From an uncultured Ruminiclostridium sp. (GTDB taxonomy: Bacteria; Bacillota; Clostridia; Oscillospirales; Ruminococcaceae), in the NCBI GenBank assembly GCA_947629925.1, contig CANRFO010000005.1:62001-126000 (forward strand): DNA of 64,000 nucleotides, in the 5' to 3' direction. The first letter of the stretch is position 1, and each line of letters starts with the position of its first letter. The translations under genes were made by a program, and so were the position numbers. Below are positions 11,335-21,300 of the stretch, in pieces. The notes under the pieces are model-generated. The model was not told the origin of the DNA. It made no database searches and worked only from the letters and a program-made list of their open reading frames with translations.

Positions 11335-12963
11335 TTAATCTTCTGCGGGAGGAGTTGTTGTGATTTCTTCGCCTCTTGCGTCTGCCGCCATTCTGTCGCG
11401 GTAGGGCTGGAGATAGCCTTCAACTACACCGTAAATAGATTCCATCTCGTTGGTGTAAGAAATATCGCCGAATACAAGACCGTCAAGCAGATGGTCAGTA
11501 CCGTCAACAAAGAGGTTCTTGAAGTCAACGCTGAAACCGTAAAGGTTATCATAAAGCAGAGTGTACTTGGTGCCGTCCAGCATATCCTTGTACATATCAT
11601 ACTGTTCGTCAGTCCATACAGCCTTATACTTTTCTTTTCTCGGAGTTCCGCATACAGGGCAGGTGTCTACGCCTAATTCGTTTTCTTCAACTGTGAACAT
11701 ATGTCTGCCCTTGTCGTCGGCGTTTTCGGAAGTATCGCCGCAGTCCGGGTTAGCACACTTAGGATAGTATGAAGGAGAATCGTCAGTCATCTTTGCTCTT
11801 TCGTTTGCAATATTTTCAGGATCAGCCTGTTCGGTGCGGAGTAATGTGATCCAGTCAATAGCGCCCTTTACATTGGGAGCACCTGCGGGTACAAGGTAGC
11901 CGAAAGAGTCGGTAGCCTGATAATATACATCAGAAGCGTCATCTCTGGGGAAGGGGATAAACTTCATCTCATTGGGTATGCCTGCTCCGTCCAAGGATTC
12001 CTTGGCTGCGGGATAAGACCATGTAGGCTCCATTCCCAGGAAGAGAAGCTGACCGTCCTTGAACGCTTCACCGGGATCGATATAGCCGCTTACCTTACCG
12101 TTTGCGACCTGTTCGGCGGTAGCGCCCACAAGTCCCTGCTTACGCAGACCTTCCAGCCACTGCATGCAGCGAACTATATCTGCGTCCTTCAGGTTGTTGT
12201 AAATATTTCCGTCTTTTACTTCGATTATCTTCTTGCCTGTGGTATAGGAGAACGCAAGCGCTCCTACGCCGTTGTATGCGATATGATTTACAGGGTCGAT
12301 ATTCTGCCACTGCTTGAGCAGCTCCTCAAAGGCAGACCATGTCCATGTTCCGTCCTGAACCATTTTTATAGGATCGGGAATACCGTTTTCTTCAAGCACA
12401 CGGTTGTTGTAGTTAAGAGCGAAAGATGTCTTATTAAGATAAGGCACATAGAAATGTTTTCCGTTGTATGCGTACTGTTCAGCCGTAGGCTTCATTTCAG
12501 ACCAAAGGTCGCTGTCAAGATCTATGTAGCTGTCAAGAGGAGTAAACATGTTGAAGCTTGCTCCGTGAGGGAATACCCAGCCTTCATAGCGTATTATATC
12601 GGGAGAATCGCCTGTTGCGATCTTTGTGCCGAGCATTTCGGCATAGTTGAGCGATGTAGCGGTAGCTTCTACCTCAACCTCGCCGCCGTATCTTTCTTTG
12701 AACAAAGTCAGCATATCAGCGCTTGCTGTTTCAAAGTTGTTTTCATAAGTCAGATACTTGATTATGCCTGTTTCGGCAGATTCATCAATTTGTGGTGCAG
12801 TTGCTTCTGCGAAAGATGCTGAAGTGGTAGTAGCGGTGGTTCCGTCGCCGATGTTATTATCAGTACCTCCCCCGCTTGGATTGCTGCTGTTGTTGCATGC
12901 TGTCATACTCAGCACCATTGCGGCGGAAAGAACCGCAGCCAGCAGTTTGTTGGTAGTTTTCAT
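11335..12963 (-). CDS. Extracellular solute-binding lipoprotein (ABC sugar family 1) with an internal Cys4 zinc-ribbon-like segment
   Basis: MKTTNKLLAAVLSAAMVLSMTACNNSS lipobox; SBP-like body; CANPDCGD...CPVCGTPRKEKY insertion. Confidence 0.87.
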   Translation of the reverse strand: MKTTNKLLAAVLSAAMVLSMTACNNSSNPSGGGTDNNIGDGTTATTTSASFAEATAPQIDESAETGIIKYLTYENNFETASADMLTLFKERYGGEVEVEATATSLNYAEMLGTKIATGDSPDIIRYEGWVFPHGASFNMFTPLDSYIDLDSDLWSEMKPTAEQYAYNGKHFYVPYLNKTSFALNYNNRVLEENGIPDPIKMVQDGTWTWSAFEELLKQWQNIDPVNHIAYNGVGALAFSYTTGKKIIEVKDGNIYNNLKDADIVRCMQWLEGLRKQGLVGATAEQVANGKVSGYIDPGEAFKDGQLLFLGMEPTWSYPAAKESLDGAGIPNEMKFIPFPRDDASDVYYQATDSFGYLVPAGAPNVKGAIDWITLLRTEQADPENIANERAKMTDDSPSYYPKCANPDCGDTSENADDKGRHMFTVEENELGVDTCPVCGTPRKEKYKAVWTDEQYDMYKDMLDGTKYTLLYDNLYGFSVDFKNLFVDGTDHLLDGLVFGDISYTNEMESIYGVVEGYLQPYRDRMAADARGEEITTTPPAED

Positions 12964-13306
12964 TCTTCCGTTCCTTTCATTAGTGGGTTTTATGTCAGCC
13001 CTATGCTGACATTTATACACTTATATTATATCATTTTAGCTCTGCATTCGATAGAATAATTCTGACATAATTCAACTAAAATGAGAGTGCTTCGGCCTGA
13101 AAACACTCTGTTTTTTATTTCAGTCCTCCACACACGGATCAAAGAGTCAAAAGCCTGAAAATCAGCAAATACCTTATAATAAAAAAGTAAAAACAGTAAA
13201 ATTGTACATATATTTTTATATGCATGAACAGAGTTGCTATTTTTAAGATTAGTATAATTGTGACATAAATAAAATTGAATATGGGAATAATCGGCTTTTA
13301 CACCGC

Positions 13307-13334
13307 AAAAAAGGACAGGCGAACCTGTCCTTTT
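13307..13334 (-). terminator. Intrinsic terminator
   Basis: AAAAAAGGACAGG-CGAA-CCTGTCCTTTTATT. Confidence 0.75.
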
Positions 13335-13352
13335 ATTTTCATCTGATAGATC

Positions 13353-13646
13353 TTAAAGCTGCTGTTCCTCTTCTTCCTCTGCAGCTTCTTCAGCCACATT
13401 TTCAACTGCGTCTTCAATTGCGTCGGCTATATCGTCAGCGGCATCTTCAACTGAATCTTCTTCATCATTGAAAAAGTTTTCAAATTCTTCATCATCTACC
13501 GCGTCGTCTAAAGGATCAAACTCAGGAAAATCGTCATCTTCCTCCTTTGTCTTTATCAGTTTGTCCTTCAGCAGCATTGTAGCGACAAAAGCGCCGCCGA
13601 TAACTGCGATTATTCCGATGAGAAATCCGACAAGTCCCTTATTCAT
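13353..13646 (-). CDS. Small membrane protein with a long acidic (Asp/Glu-rich) tail
   Basis: MNKGLVGFLIGIIAVIGGAFVATMLL TM segment then E/D-rich low complexity tail; RBS GGAGG upstream. Confidence 0.7.
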   Translation of the reverse strand: MNKGLVGFLIGIIAVIGGAFVATMLLKDKLIKTKEEDDDFPEFDPLDDAVDDEEFENFFNDEEDSVEDAADDIADAIEDAVENVAEEAAEEEEEQQL

Positions 13647-13745
13647 TTATAAATCCTCCTAAAAAGCATTTTCTTTTTACCATTATATAACAAAATCCGT
13701 TTTTTTTCAAGTCCTATGCAAAATATAGCAAAATAAACAAATATG

Positions 13746-14525
13746 TTACAAATTTCCTGTTAAATTCATCAACACAGCAAGCGCCGCCACAGGCGCCGTC
13801 TCACATCTTAAAATCCTTTTCCCCAGCGTAGCGGCAACTATTCCGTGTTCCGCGGCAAATTTTGCCTCCTCTGCCTCAAAACCGCCCTCACTGCCTATGA
13901 AAACGTCGATTTCCTTTGCGTTTTCAAGCGGGAGCTCCGATAATTTCATTCCGCCGCATTCATAAAAAAGTATCCCCGTTTTTTCGACAGAATATTCCGT
14001 CACAGCTTTTTTAAAATCTGTCAAATCGCCTATCTGCGGTATTTTTCCTCGTCCGCACTGCTTTGACGCCTCTTCGGCGATTTTCTGCCATCTTTGGATT
14101 TTTTTGCCTGCATTTTTTTCATCGGGACGTGAAACGCACCTCTTTGACAAAACGGGAACTATCCTTGAAACTCCAAGCTCCGTTGCCTTCTGAACGATAA
14201 AGTCCATTTTGTCCCCTTTGGGAAGACACTGGTACAGCGTAACGAAAACATCAGGCTCCGCCTCGTTTTTCTGCCTGTCCATAACCGCAAATTCCACATA
14301 GTCCTTATTCACAGCGGTTATCCTGCAAAGGCTGTCCTCGCCGTTTCCGTCGCACAGCACCGCCAGCTCTCCCGCTTTCATACGCAGGACAGTAGCAATA
14401 TGCTTTGCGTCCTCTCCCGTTATAATAACGCTTTTGCCGCTGGTATCGGCAAAAAATCTGGGGTATCTCCACCGCTCGATTTTTTCCTCGGTTATCACCT
14501 TTTCAAAATCCTCGTTCAATTTCAA
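13746..14525 (-). CDS. rsmE: 16S rRNA (uracil1498-N3)-methyltransferase
   Basis: RYPRFFADTSGKSVIITGEDAKHIATVLRMKAGE; FIGSEGGFEAEEAKFA; LGKRILRCETAPVAAL. Confidence 0.95.
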   Translation of the reverse strand: MKLNEDFEKVITEEKIERWRYPRFFADTSGKSVIITGEDAKHIATVLRMKAGELAVLCDGNGEDSLCRITAVNKDYVEFAVMDRQKNEAEPDVFVTLYQCLPKGDKMDFIVQKATELGVSRIVPVLSKRCVSRPDEKNAGKKIQRWQKIAEEASKQCGRGKIPQIGDLTDFKKAVTEYSVEKTGILFYECGGMKLSELPLENAKEIDVFIGSEGGFEAEEAKFAAEHGIVAATLGKRILRCETAPVAALAVLMNLTGNL

Positions 14526-14537
14526 CTCTCCACCGCC

Positions 14538-16550
14538 TTAATTAAAGCCGAATTTCTCTCCGATGCTGAACAGCCGCTTTGTAAGCTCTCTCAGCCCCTT
14601 ATTCTTTTCCTTTGTCAGTTTAGGGTCGTCCTTCAGGATCGCCGCCGAATATCTTTGCACCTGCTTCACCGTTTCCATATTTCCCGTCATACTTGCGATT
14701 TTCAGCGGCGGCAGCCCGTGCTGCGCATATCCGAAGAAATCTCCCGGACCTCTTAATTCCAAGTCCTTGTCCGCTATCTCAAATCCGTTGCTTGTAGCGA
14801 CCATCGTTTCCATTCTCGTCTTTGTGTATTCGGTCTTGCTGTCGCTCACCAGTATGCAGTGCGACTGAACGTTTCCCCGTCCTACACGTCCTCTCAGCTG
14901 ATGGAGCTGTGATAGCCCGAACTGCTCCGCATTTTCTATTATCATCACCACAGCGTTGGGAACGTCAACTCCCACCTCGATAACTGTTGTTGAAACAAGA
15001 ACAGAGACCTTGTTCGCCTTAAAGTCCGCCATAACAGCGTCCTTTTCCGCCTGTTTCATTTTTCCGTGGAGCAGTCCCACTGAAATACCTGAAAAATATC
15101 CGTTTTTCAGCTTTTCAAAATAAGCCGTTGCGGCAGTCTTTTCGCTTGCTCCCTCCTCGATCAGCGGACACACGATATAAGCCTGATACCCCGTTTTAAC
15201 ATACTTTATCACAAAATTATACAGCCGCTGATGATAGCTTTCGTCCACCCAGTACGTCCTTATGGGTATTCGTCCTTTCGGCATTTCGTCCAGCGCTGAG
15301 ATATCCAGATCGGCATATATCATCAGCGCCAGCGTTCTGGGAATAGGCGTAGCCGACATTACAAGGCTGTGAGGGCTTGTCCCTTTCGCCTGCAATTCCG
15401 ACCTTTGCGCCACGCCGAAACGGTGCTGTTCGTCTGTTACCGAAAGCCCCAGCTCCTTGAATTCCACATTTTTTTGTATCAGCGCCTGCGTTCCCACGGC
15501 GACCAGCGATTTTCCGCTTTTCAGCCGTTCTTTAACCTCATTTTTTTCCTTTTGTGAAAGAGAACCTGTCAGCAACTCCACCTTTATCCCAAATGGCTCA
15601 AGAAACGCCGAAAGGCTGTCCCTATGCTGTTTTGCCAGAATTTCCGTAGGCGCCATCAGGCTTGACTGCACCCCGTTCTTTGCCGCAAAATACATCAGCG
15701 CCGCCGCCACCAGCGTTTTGCCGCTGCCCACGTCGCCCTGCAAAAGCCTGTTCATCGGCAGCTCGCCCAGCATATCTGCAATACATTCCTCCACTGCTCT
15801 TTTCTGAGCATTTGTGGGAACAAAGGGCAGGGAACCGTAAAACCCACTCATATCCACAGGCTTCAGCCTTACTCCCGCCTTGCTTTTTTTCCTGTTTTTC
15901 AACAGCATAAGCCCAAGCTGCAGCACCAGCAGCTCCTCAAATATCAGCCTGTACTTAGCCTTATCCAGCATTTCCGCGCTTTCGGGGAAATGAATATTCC
16001 TCAGCGCCTCATCGATAGGGAGCAATCCCGCTTTTTCTCTGATATAATTCGGCAAAAGCTCCTCGCCCTTGTAAATATCCAGCGCCGTCCTCATATTTGC
16101 GGCTATCATATTGTTTGACAGCCCTTTTGTGAGAGAATATTTGGGAGTTATTTTATTTTCCGCCCACTCGGGGATAAACAGCGGGGAAGCGATCTCTTTT
16201 TTTGCAAAATCAAAGTTTACTTTTCCGTAAAAAAGATAACTCTGCCCAACCACTAACTTGTCAAAGGAAAACTGCGTGTTGAAGAACGTCACCAGCATTT
16301 CGTCCGTGTCGTCGCTTATCGCCGCTTGATATACCACTATCCTCCCAAGGTGCGGGCGGAATTTTTTGACGACCCTTCCTTTAAAAGCGCAGCTTTCCCC
16401 GTTTTCTATCTCGCAGATATTTTTCGGAGCGCTGAAATCAATATAATCTCTGGGATAAAACTCTACCAATCCCTCAACGGTGGTTATCCCCAGCTTTTCG
16501 TACAGCTTGGCTTTTTTCTCGCCCACGCCTTTGAGATACGTTATATCCAT
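14538..16550 (-). CDS. recG: ATP-dependent DNA helicase RecG
   Basis: LLQGDVGSGKTLVAAAL; VTDEQHRFGVAQR; VSTTVIEVGVDVPNA; QLHQLRGRVGRG. Confidence 0.97.
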   Translation of the reverse strand: MDITYLKGVGEKKAKLYEKLGITTVEGLVEFYPRDYIDFSAPKNICEIENGESCAFKGRVVKKFRPHLGRIVVYQAAISDDTDEMLVTFFNTQFSFDKLVVGQSYLFYGKVNFDFAKKEIASPLFIPEWAENKITPKYSLTKGLSNNMIAANMRTALDIYKGEELLPNYIREKAGLLPIDEALRNIHFPESAEMLDKAKYRLIFEELLVLQLGLMLLKNRKKSKAGVRLKPVDMSGFYGSLPFVPTNAQKRAVEECIADMLGELPMNRLLQGDVGSGKTLVAAALMYFAAKNGVQSSLMAPTEILAKQHRDSLSAFLEPFGIKVELLTGSLSQKEKNEVKERLKSGKSLVAVGTQALIQKNVEFKELGLSVTDEQHRFGVAQRSELQAKGTSPHSLVMSATPIPRTLALMIYADLDISALDEMPKGRIPIRTYWVDESYHQRLYNFVIKYVKTGYQAYIVCPLIEEGASEKTAATAYFEKLKNGYFSGISVGLLHGKMKQAEKDAVMADFKANKVSVLVSTTVIEVGVDVPNAVVMIIENAEQFGLSQLHQLRGRVGRGNVQSHCILVSDSKTEYTKTRMETMVATSNGFEIADKDLELRGPGDFFGYAQHGLPPLKIASMTGNMETVKQVQRYSAAILKDDPKLTKEKNKGLRELTKRLFSIGEKFGFN

Positions 16551-16556
16551 AAAACC

Positions 16557-17087
16557 TCACTCAAGATCCAGCCTGTAAAATTTTGCCTGAAAAACTCTCC
16601 CGTCAAAGCAGGTGTAGCTCCCGTCCTTCCAGTAGTGCATACCCGCCTTTTCCATAACTCTCCCGCTTGCGGGATTGTCCACTGCGTGATCGGAATATAT
16701 CTGCTTTATCCCGATACTTTTCAGATATTCTATTATCCCCCTGACCGCCTCGGTGGTATATCCGTTTCCCCAGTAGTCGTAAGCGATATTGTACCCTATG
16801 GAGTACATCTGATATTCAGGTTTAAATATTGCGCCGCCGCTTCCGATAAGCATTCCCGTGCTTTTAAGCTGAAATCCCCATTGAAGAGACCCGCTGTCCT
16901 CCTCGTCGTAATGCTTTATCGTTCCCGCCAGCCACTCTTTTGTCACTTCCACGGAATGATGCGTAGTGTAAATCATAAATTTTGTAACTCTCCCATCGCC
17001 TGTCCACGTTTTGTAAATGTGTTCCGCATCCTCTATCCTCAGCTTTCTAAGCAAAAGCCTTTCGGTTTCAATCTCTTTGAATTTCAT
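16557..17087 (-). CDS. GNAT family N-acetyltransferase (RimJ/RimL-like)
   Basis: FKEIETERLLLRKLRIEDAEHIYKTW; YNIAYDYWGNGYTTEAVRGIIEY. Confidence 0.9.
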   Translation of the reverse strand: MKFKEIETERLLLRKLRIEDAEHIYKTWTGDGRVTKFMIYTTHHSVEVTKEWLAGTIKHYDEEDSGSLQWGFQLKSTGMLIGSGGAIFKPEYQMYSIGYNIAYDYWGNGYTTEAVRGIIEYLKSIGIKQIYSDHAVDNPASGRVMEKAGMHYWKDGSYTCFDGRVFQAKFYRLDLE

Positions 17088-17105
17088 AAATTTCTCCCTG
17101 CTGAA

Positions 17106-17129
17106 AAAGAGAACCGTACGGTTCTCTTT
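17106..17129. terminator. Intrinsic terminator
   Basis: AAAGAGAACCGTACGGTTCTCTTT palindrome. Confidence 0.65.
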
Positions 17130-17182
17130 AGAAAATCAGCATTTATTCAGTTTTTCATGATACTGAGCAATTGCTTATCAGC

Positions 17183-18838
17183 TTACTCCACCGAAACGAT
17201 ATAGTAGTAAATAGGCTGTCCGCCGTTTACCAGCACGATCTCCAGATCGTCGCCCAGCTTTGATTTCAGCAGCTGATATGCCTCCTCTGCGCTTTCATCA
17301 GTGACGTCCGCTCCATAAATAACGGTTATATAAGAAGAATCACCCTTTAAAAGCTTTTTGGTAACTTTAAGCAGTGCCTTCTGGACATCTCTTTCCACAA
17401 ACGCCAGCTTTCCGTTTTCCATAGCTAAAATATCGCCCTGCTTTATCTTCTTGCCGTCAAAATCACTGTCTCTTACCGCAAAGGTGATAGAACCTGTTCC
17501 CACGTTATCAAGAGCCGCTGTCATGTTGACACTGTTTTCGCTTACGGAAGCTTCACTATCAAACGCGATCATGGCTGATATACCCTGCGGGATAGTCCTT
17601 GACTGCAATACGATAACATTCCTGTCAGTCACAAGCTTTGCCGCTTGTTCAGCCGCCATAATGATATTTTTGTTATTCGGGAGAACAAAAACGTTTTCCG
17701 CTGGAGTAGCCAACACAGCCTCTTCAATATCCTCAGTAGAGGGATTAGACGTCTGCCCGCCTCTTACGATACTGTCAACGCCCAGATCGGTAAAGATAGC
17801 TTCAAGTCCTGCGCCGTTCACCACTGAAACGAACCCGAACTTCTTTTCAGGCTTTACAGGCTGAGCTTTTTGCTTCTTTGCCATTTCCACCTTTTTCTTC
17901 TGGGTCTTATGCTGTTCCTTCATATTTTCGATTTTCATATTCACCAGCGGACCGAATTTTATCCCCTGTTCAAGCGCTTTTCCGGGATGTTCGGTGTGAA
18001 CGTGTACTTTGATTATATCATCGTCGTCCACTACTACCACGCTGTCGCCTATGCTCTCAAGGTAAGCTCTCAGCGAGCTTGCGTCTTTGCTGCTTGGCGT
18101 CTTTTTAACAATGAACTCGGTGCAGTAGGTAAATTCAATATCCGCTTTTACGCTTCCTGCGGCGTTGGTAATAACAGGTTCTTTCTTGGCGTTTTCATTC
18201 TCGCCTGCGCTGTCGGAAATTATCTCTCCTCCGTCGATGACCTGCTTCATTCCCTCCAGTATAACAAGGAATCCTTTTCCGCCCGCGTCTACTACTCCCG
18301 CCTTTTCAAGCACAGGAAGAAGCTTCGGCGTATTGTCAAGCGACGTTTTTGCAGTTTCGATAAGAGCGGCAAATACCTCGGAAATATCCTCGGTTTCCTC
18401 TGCTTTTTTCACAGCGGCTTCGGCGCTTTCTCTCGCAACTGTAAGCACAGTGCCTTCAGTGGGATTCATGACAGATTTATAAGCCGCTTCCACGCCCTTT
18501 GTGAGCGCGGCGGCAAAATCCTTTGCGGAAGCCTCGGTCTTGTCCTTCAGCCCCTTTGAAAGCCCTCTGAACAAAAGTGAAAGAATAACACCTGAATTGC
18601 CTCTTGCGCCTCTCAGCATAGCTGACGCGGTAGTGCCTGCCACAGCGCCCGCCGTTACGTCGTCGCTCATTTCTTTAAGCTCAGGGAGAGCGTTTTTGAT
18701 GGTCATAGACATATTCGTACCTGTATCTCCGTCGGGAACAGGGAACACGTTAAGCTCGTCCACCTCCGCCTTATGGATTATGATATTGTAAGCTCCCGAT
18801 ATGATCGCGTCACGGAGCATTTTTCCGCTGATATTCAA
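17183..18838 (-). CDS. DAK2 domain (DhaL/FakA-like, YloV) fatty-acid kinase-type protein
   Basis: FPVPDGDTGTNMSMT; LRGARGNSGVILSLLFRG; DAGGKGFLVILEGM. Confidence 0.92.
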   Translation of the reverse strand: MNISGKMLRDAIISGAYNIIIHKAEVDELNVFPVPDGDTGTNMSMTIKNALPELKEMSDDVTAGAVAGTTASAMLRGARGNSGVILSLLFRGLSKGLKDKTEASAKDFAAALTKGVEAAYKSVMNPTEGTVLTVARESAEAAVKKAEETEDISEVFAALIETAKTSLDNTPKLLPVLEKAGVVDAGGKGFLVILEGMKQVIDGGEIISDSAGENENAKKEPVITNAAGSVKADIEFTYCTEFIVKKTPSSKDASSLRAYLESIGDSVVVVDDDDIIKVHVHTEHPGKALEQGIKFGPLVNMKIENMKEQHKTQKKKVEMAKKQKAQPVKPEKKFGFVSVVNGAGLEAIFTDLGVDSIVRGGQTSNPSTEDIEEAVLATPAENVFVLPNNKNIIMAAEQAAKLVTDRNVIVLQSRTIPQGISAMIAFDSEASVSENSVNMTAALDNVGTGSITFAVRDSDFDGKKIKQGDILAMENGKLAFVERDVQKALLKVTKKLLKGDSSYITVIYGADVTDESAEEAYQLLKSKLGDDLEIVLVNGGQPIYYYIVSVE

Positions 18839-18858
18839 AGCAGTTTTCTCCTCTGTTA

Positions 18859-19218
18859 TTATGATTTTATGTTGTCAACAAAAACATTCACTGATTCAAC
18901 TTCAAGGTCGGTTTCTTCATTTACGGCATAGGAAATTTTATGCTGGATACTTTTCACTACTGAGGATATGTTCACTCCGTACATGACCGTTATATGCAGG
19001 TCTATCTGCAATTTCCCGTCTGAGTTTCTCACGGCTACGCCTTTATCTGCGTTTCTCTTTTTGCCGATGAAAGGCAGCGATTCAAGCAGCGACCGCCCAA
19101 CGCTTGCAGAATTTATGTCCGCAACGCCGAAGCAGTCTTTCAGCGTACTTCCGATAAGCTGTTCAAAATAATTGCGTGATATATTTATATCACCGAGATG
19201 GCTTCGTACAACTACCAA
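18859..19218 (-). CDS. Asp23/Gls24 (YloU) family protein
   Basis: GNPRN-type small Asp23 protein preceding DAK2 gene; DLHITVMYGVNISSVVKSIQHKISYAVNEETDLEVESVNVFVDNI. Confidence 0.85.
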   Translation of the reverse strand: MVVVRSHLGDINISRNYFEQLIGSTLKDCFGVADINSASVGRSLLESLPFIGKKRNADKGVAVRNSDGKLQIDLHITVMYGVNISSVVKSIQHKISYAVNEETDLEVESVNVFVDNIKS

Positions 19219-19277
19219 TACAAACGCCTCCTTTTACATATTACATGCACATAAAATATTTTAACATAAATTTGATA

Positions 19278-20141
19278 TTATTTCAAGCCTTGCACAGGCT
19301 TCGCAACAAATTTAAAGGGAAAATCAAAATATTTCGCCGCATTTTCCGCCTTTTCTTCATTTTCAAAAATTCCGAAAACACCGCTTCCGCTTCCTGTAAG
19401 AGAAGCAGATATCGCTCCCTTTGCTTTCATATCCGACTTTATTTTTCCTATTCTTTCGTCTTTGTAAAGCTTTTCAAAAACGTTATACGCCTTTTCTCCC
19501 TCATATCCTTTTTTCTTTTCAAGCTCTTCGATAAACCCTTCAAAATCTCCTGTACCGCTGACAGGCTGTTTATCGTACAATTTGTACGCTTCTGCGGTAT
19601 TGCAGGAAAAATTCGGCTTTACTATCAGAATACGCAGACTATCATCAAGCCCGCTTATGCTTTTCATCTCATCTCCGACGCCTTTGCAGACGGCCGCTCC
19701 TCCTCTGATACAAAACGGAACGTCTGCGCCGAGATTTGCCCCTGCTTTTTCAAGTGCGGGAAGACTCACGATGTTGCCGCAAAGTCTGTTCATGGCGATA
19801 AGCACAGCGGCTCCGTCGGTGCTGCTTCCGCCAAGACCTGCCATGACAGGGATATTCTTCTTTATGTCAATATAAACAGCAGCTTCAATACCGTTTTTTT
19901 CAATAAACATTTTTGCCGCCTTAAAAGCTATGTTTTTTTCATCGCATGGTATTGACGGTTCGTCGCAGGAAACGAAGATCCCTTTTCCATCGCAAAGCCT
20001 TACATTGACCGTATCGGCAACGGACACCTGCTGCATTACGGTGCTGAGAGAATGATAGCCGTTTTCCAGCTTTCCCGTTATATCAAGAAAAAGATTTATC
20101 TTAGCGTATGCGGGAACAGTGATCTCACCCTTAAAGCTCAT
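19278..20141 (-). CDS. ispE: 4-diphosphocytidyl-2-C-methyl-D-erythritol kinase
   Basis: VPAYAKINLFLDITGKLENGYHSLSTVMQ; PVMAGLGGSSTDGAAVL; LTGSGSGVFGIF. Confidence 0.95.
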   Translation of the reverse strand: MSFKGEITVPAYAKINLFLDITGKLENGYHSLSTVMQQVSVADTVNVRLCDGKGIFVSCDEPSIPCDEKNIAFKAAKMFIEKNGIEAAVYIDIKKNIPVMAGLGGSSTDGAAVLIAMNRLCGNIVSLPALEKAGANLGADVPFCIRGGAAVCKGVGDEMKSISGLDDSLRILIVKPNFSCNTAEAYKLYDKQPVSGTGDFEGFIEELEKKKGYEGEKAYNVFEKLYKDERIGKIKSDMKAKGAISASLTGSGSGVFGIFENEEKAENAAKYFDFPFKFVAKPVQGLK

Positions 20142-21300
20142 TCAGAAACTCCCAAATTCTTTGAAGCGCCGTATCAAGGTGCGCCAGCGAATAAGCGTAG
20201 CTGACCCTCACAAATCCCTCGCCGCTGTCCCCGAAAGCGTCGCCCGGAACGATAGCCACTTTTTTTGTTTGCAGAAGTCTTTTGCAGAATTCCTGAGAGG
20301 AAAGTCCCGTGGACTTTATGCAGGGAAAAGCGTAAAACGCACCCTCAGGCTCAAAGCAGGGAAGTCCCATATCGTTGAAGCCTTTTACCACAAATCTTCT
20401 CCTTGAGTCGTACTCGTCCTTCATATTCTGCACGTCCTCTTCACATTCCGTAAGCGCGGTTATCGCCGCATACTGGCTCACGGTGGGACTGCACATTATA
20501 CCGTACTGATGTATTTTCAGCATTTGCGTTGTTATGGGAGCGGGAGCCATAGAATACCCCATTCTCCACCCCGTCATTGAAAACGCCTTGGAAAATCCGT
20601 TTATCAGTATCGTTCTCTCCTTCATTCCCTCAATTTCGGCAATGGAAACGTGTCTTTCCTCCCCATAGGTGAGAACGCCGTATATCTCGTCTGAAATAAC
20701 GATTATGTTCGTATCTCTCAGGACCTCCGCTATCGCCTCAAGCTCATTTCTTCTCATAACAGCGCCCGTTGGATTGTTGGGATAGGGAAGCACCAGCGCC
20801 TTTGTCCTGTCGGTTATTTTTTCTTTCAGTTCCTCAGGCGTCAGCTTGAAGTTATCCTCTAACTTCGTTTCGATAGTTACCGCAACTCCTCCCGCCATAT
20901 TAACAAGCGGAGCATAGCAAACAAAGCTGGGTTCAGGCACCAGCACCTCGTCGCCCGGGTCGAGCAGCGCCCTGAATGCGCCGTCTATCGCCTCAGACCC
21001 GCCCACGGTCACAAGTATTTCGCTTGCAGGGTCGTATCTTATGCCGTTGTTTTTAAAGGTATAGTCGCTTATCGCCTCTCTCAGCTTTATCAGCCCTGCG
21101 TTTGCGGTATAGGTGGTCTTGCCCTTTTCAAGAGTCCTCACAGCCTCTTTTCTGATATTCCAAGGCGTTTTGAAATCAGGCTCTCCCACAGACAGCGAAA
21201 TAACGTTGTCCATAGTTGCGGCAATATCGAAAAATTTTCTTATTCCCGAAAACCTGATCTCCGTGACCCTTTTGGACAGCAGCTTGTCATAATCCATCAC
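20131..21300 (-). CDS. Pyridoxal-phosphate aminotransferase class I/II
   Basis: VISLSVGEPDFKTPWNIR; YPNNPTGAVM; ISDEIYGVLTYG; NGFSKAFSMTGWRMGY. Confidence 0.94.
   Translation of the reverse strand: MMDYDKLLSKRVTEIRFSGIRKFFDIAATMDNVISLSVGEPDFKTPWNIRKEAVRTLEKGKTTYTANAGLIKLREAISDYTFKNNGIRYDPASEILVTVGGSEAIDGAFRALLDPGDEVLVPEPSFVCYAPLVNMAGGVAVTIETKLEDNFKLTPEELKEKITDRTKALVLPYPNNPTGAVMRRNELEAIAEVLRDTNIIVISDEIYGVLTYGEERHVSIAEIEGMKERTILINGFSKAFSMTGWRMGYSMAPAPITTQMLKIHQYGIMCSPTVSQYAAITALTECEEDVQNMKDEYDSRRRFVVKGFNDMGLPCFEPEGAFYAFPCIKSTGLSSQEFCKRLLQTKKVAIVPGDAFGDSGEGFVRVSYAYSLAHLDTALQRIWEFLNEL

Noticed and set aside
13082-13118. AGAGTG...CACTCTGTTTTTTAT hairpin as terminator or riboswitch
   Set aside because: It lies 5' of the SBP gene on the minus strand, has no gene to terminate on the plus strand, and its T-tract is on the wrong strand for SBP attenuation.
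16326-17204. 292-aa plus-strand ORF opposite recG 5' end/GNAT
   Set aside because: Shadow ORF on the opposite strand of convincing genes.
19176-19955. 259-aa plus-strand ORF opposite ispE
   Set aside because: Antisense to a well-conserved ispE; translation (Phe/Tyr/Arg-rich) shows no recognisable domain.
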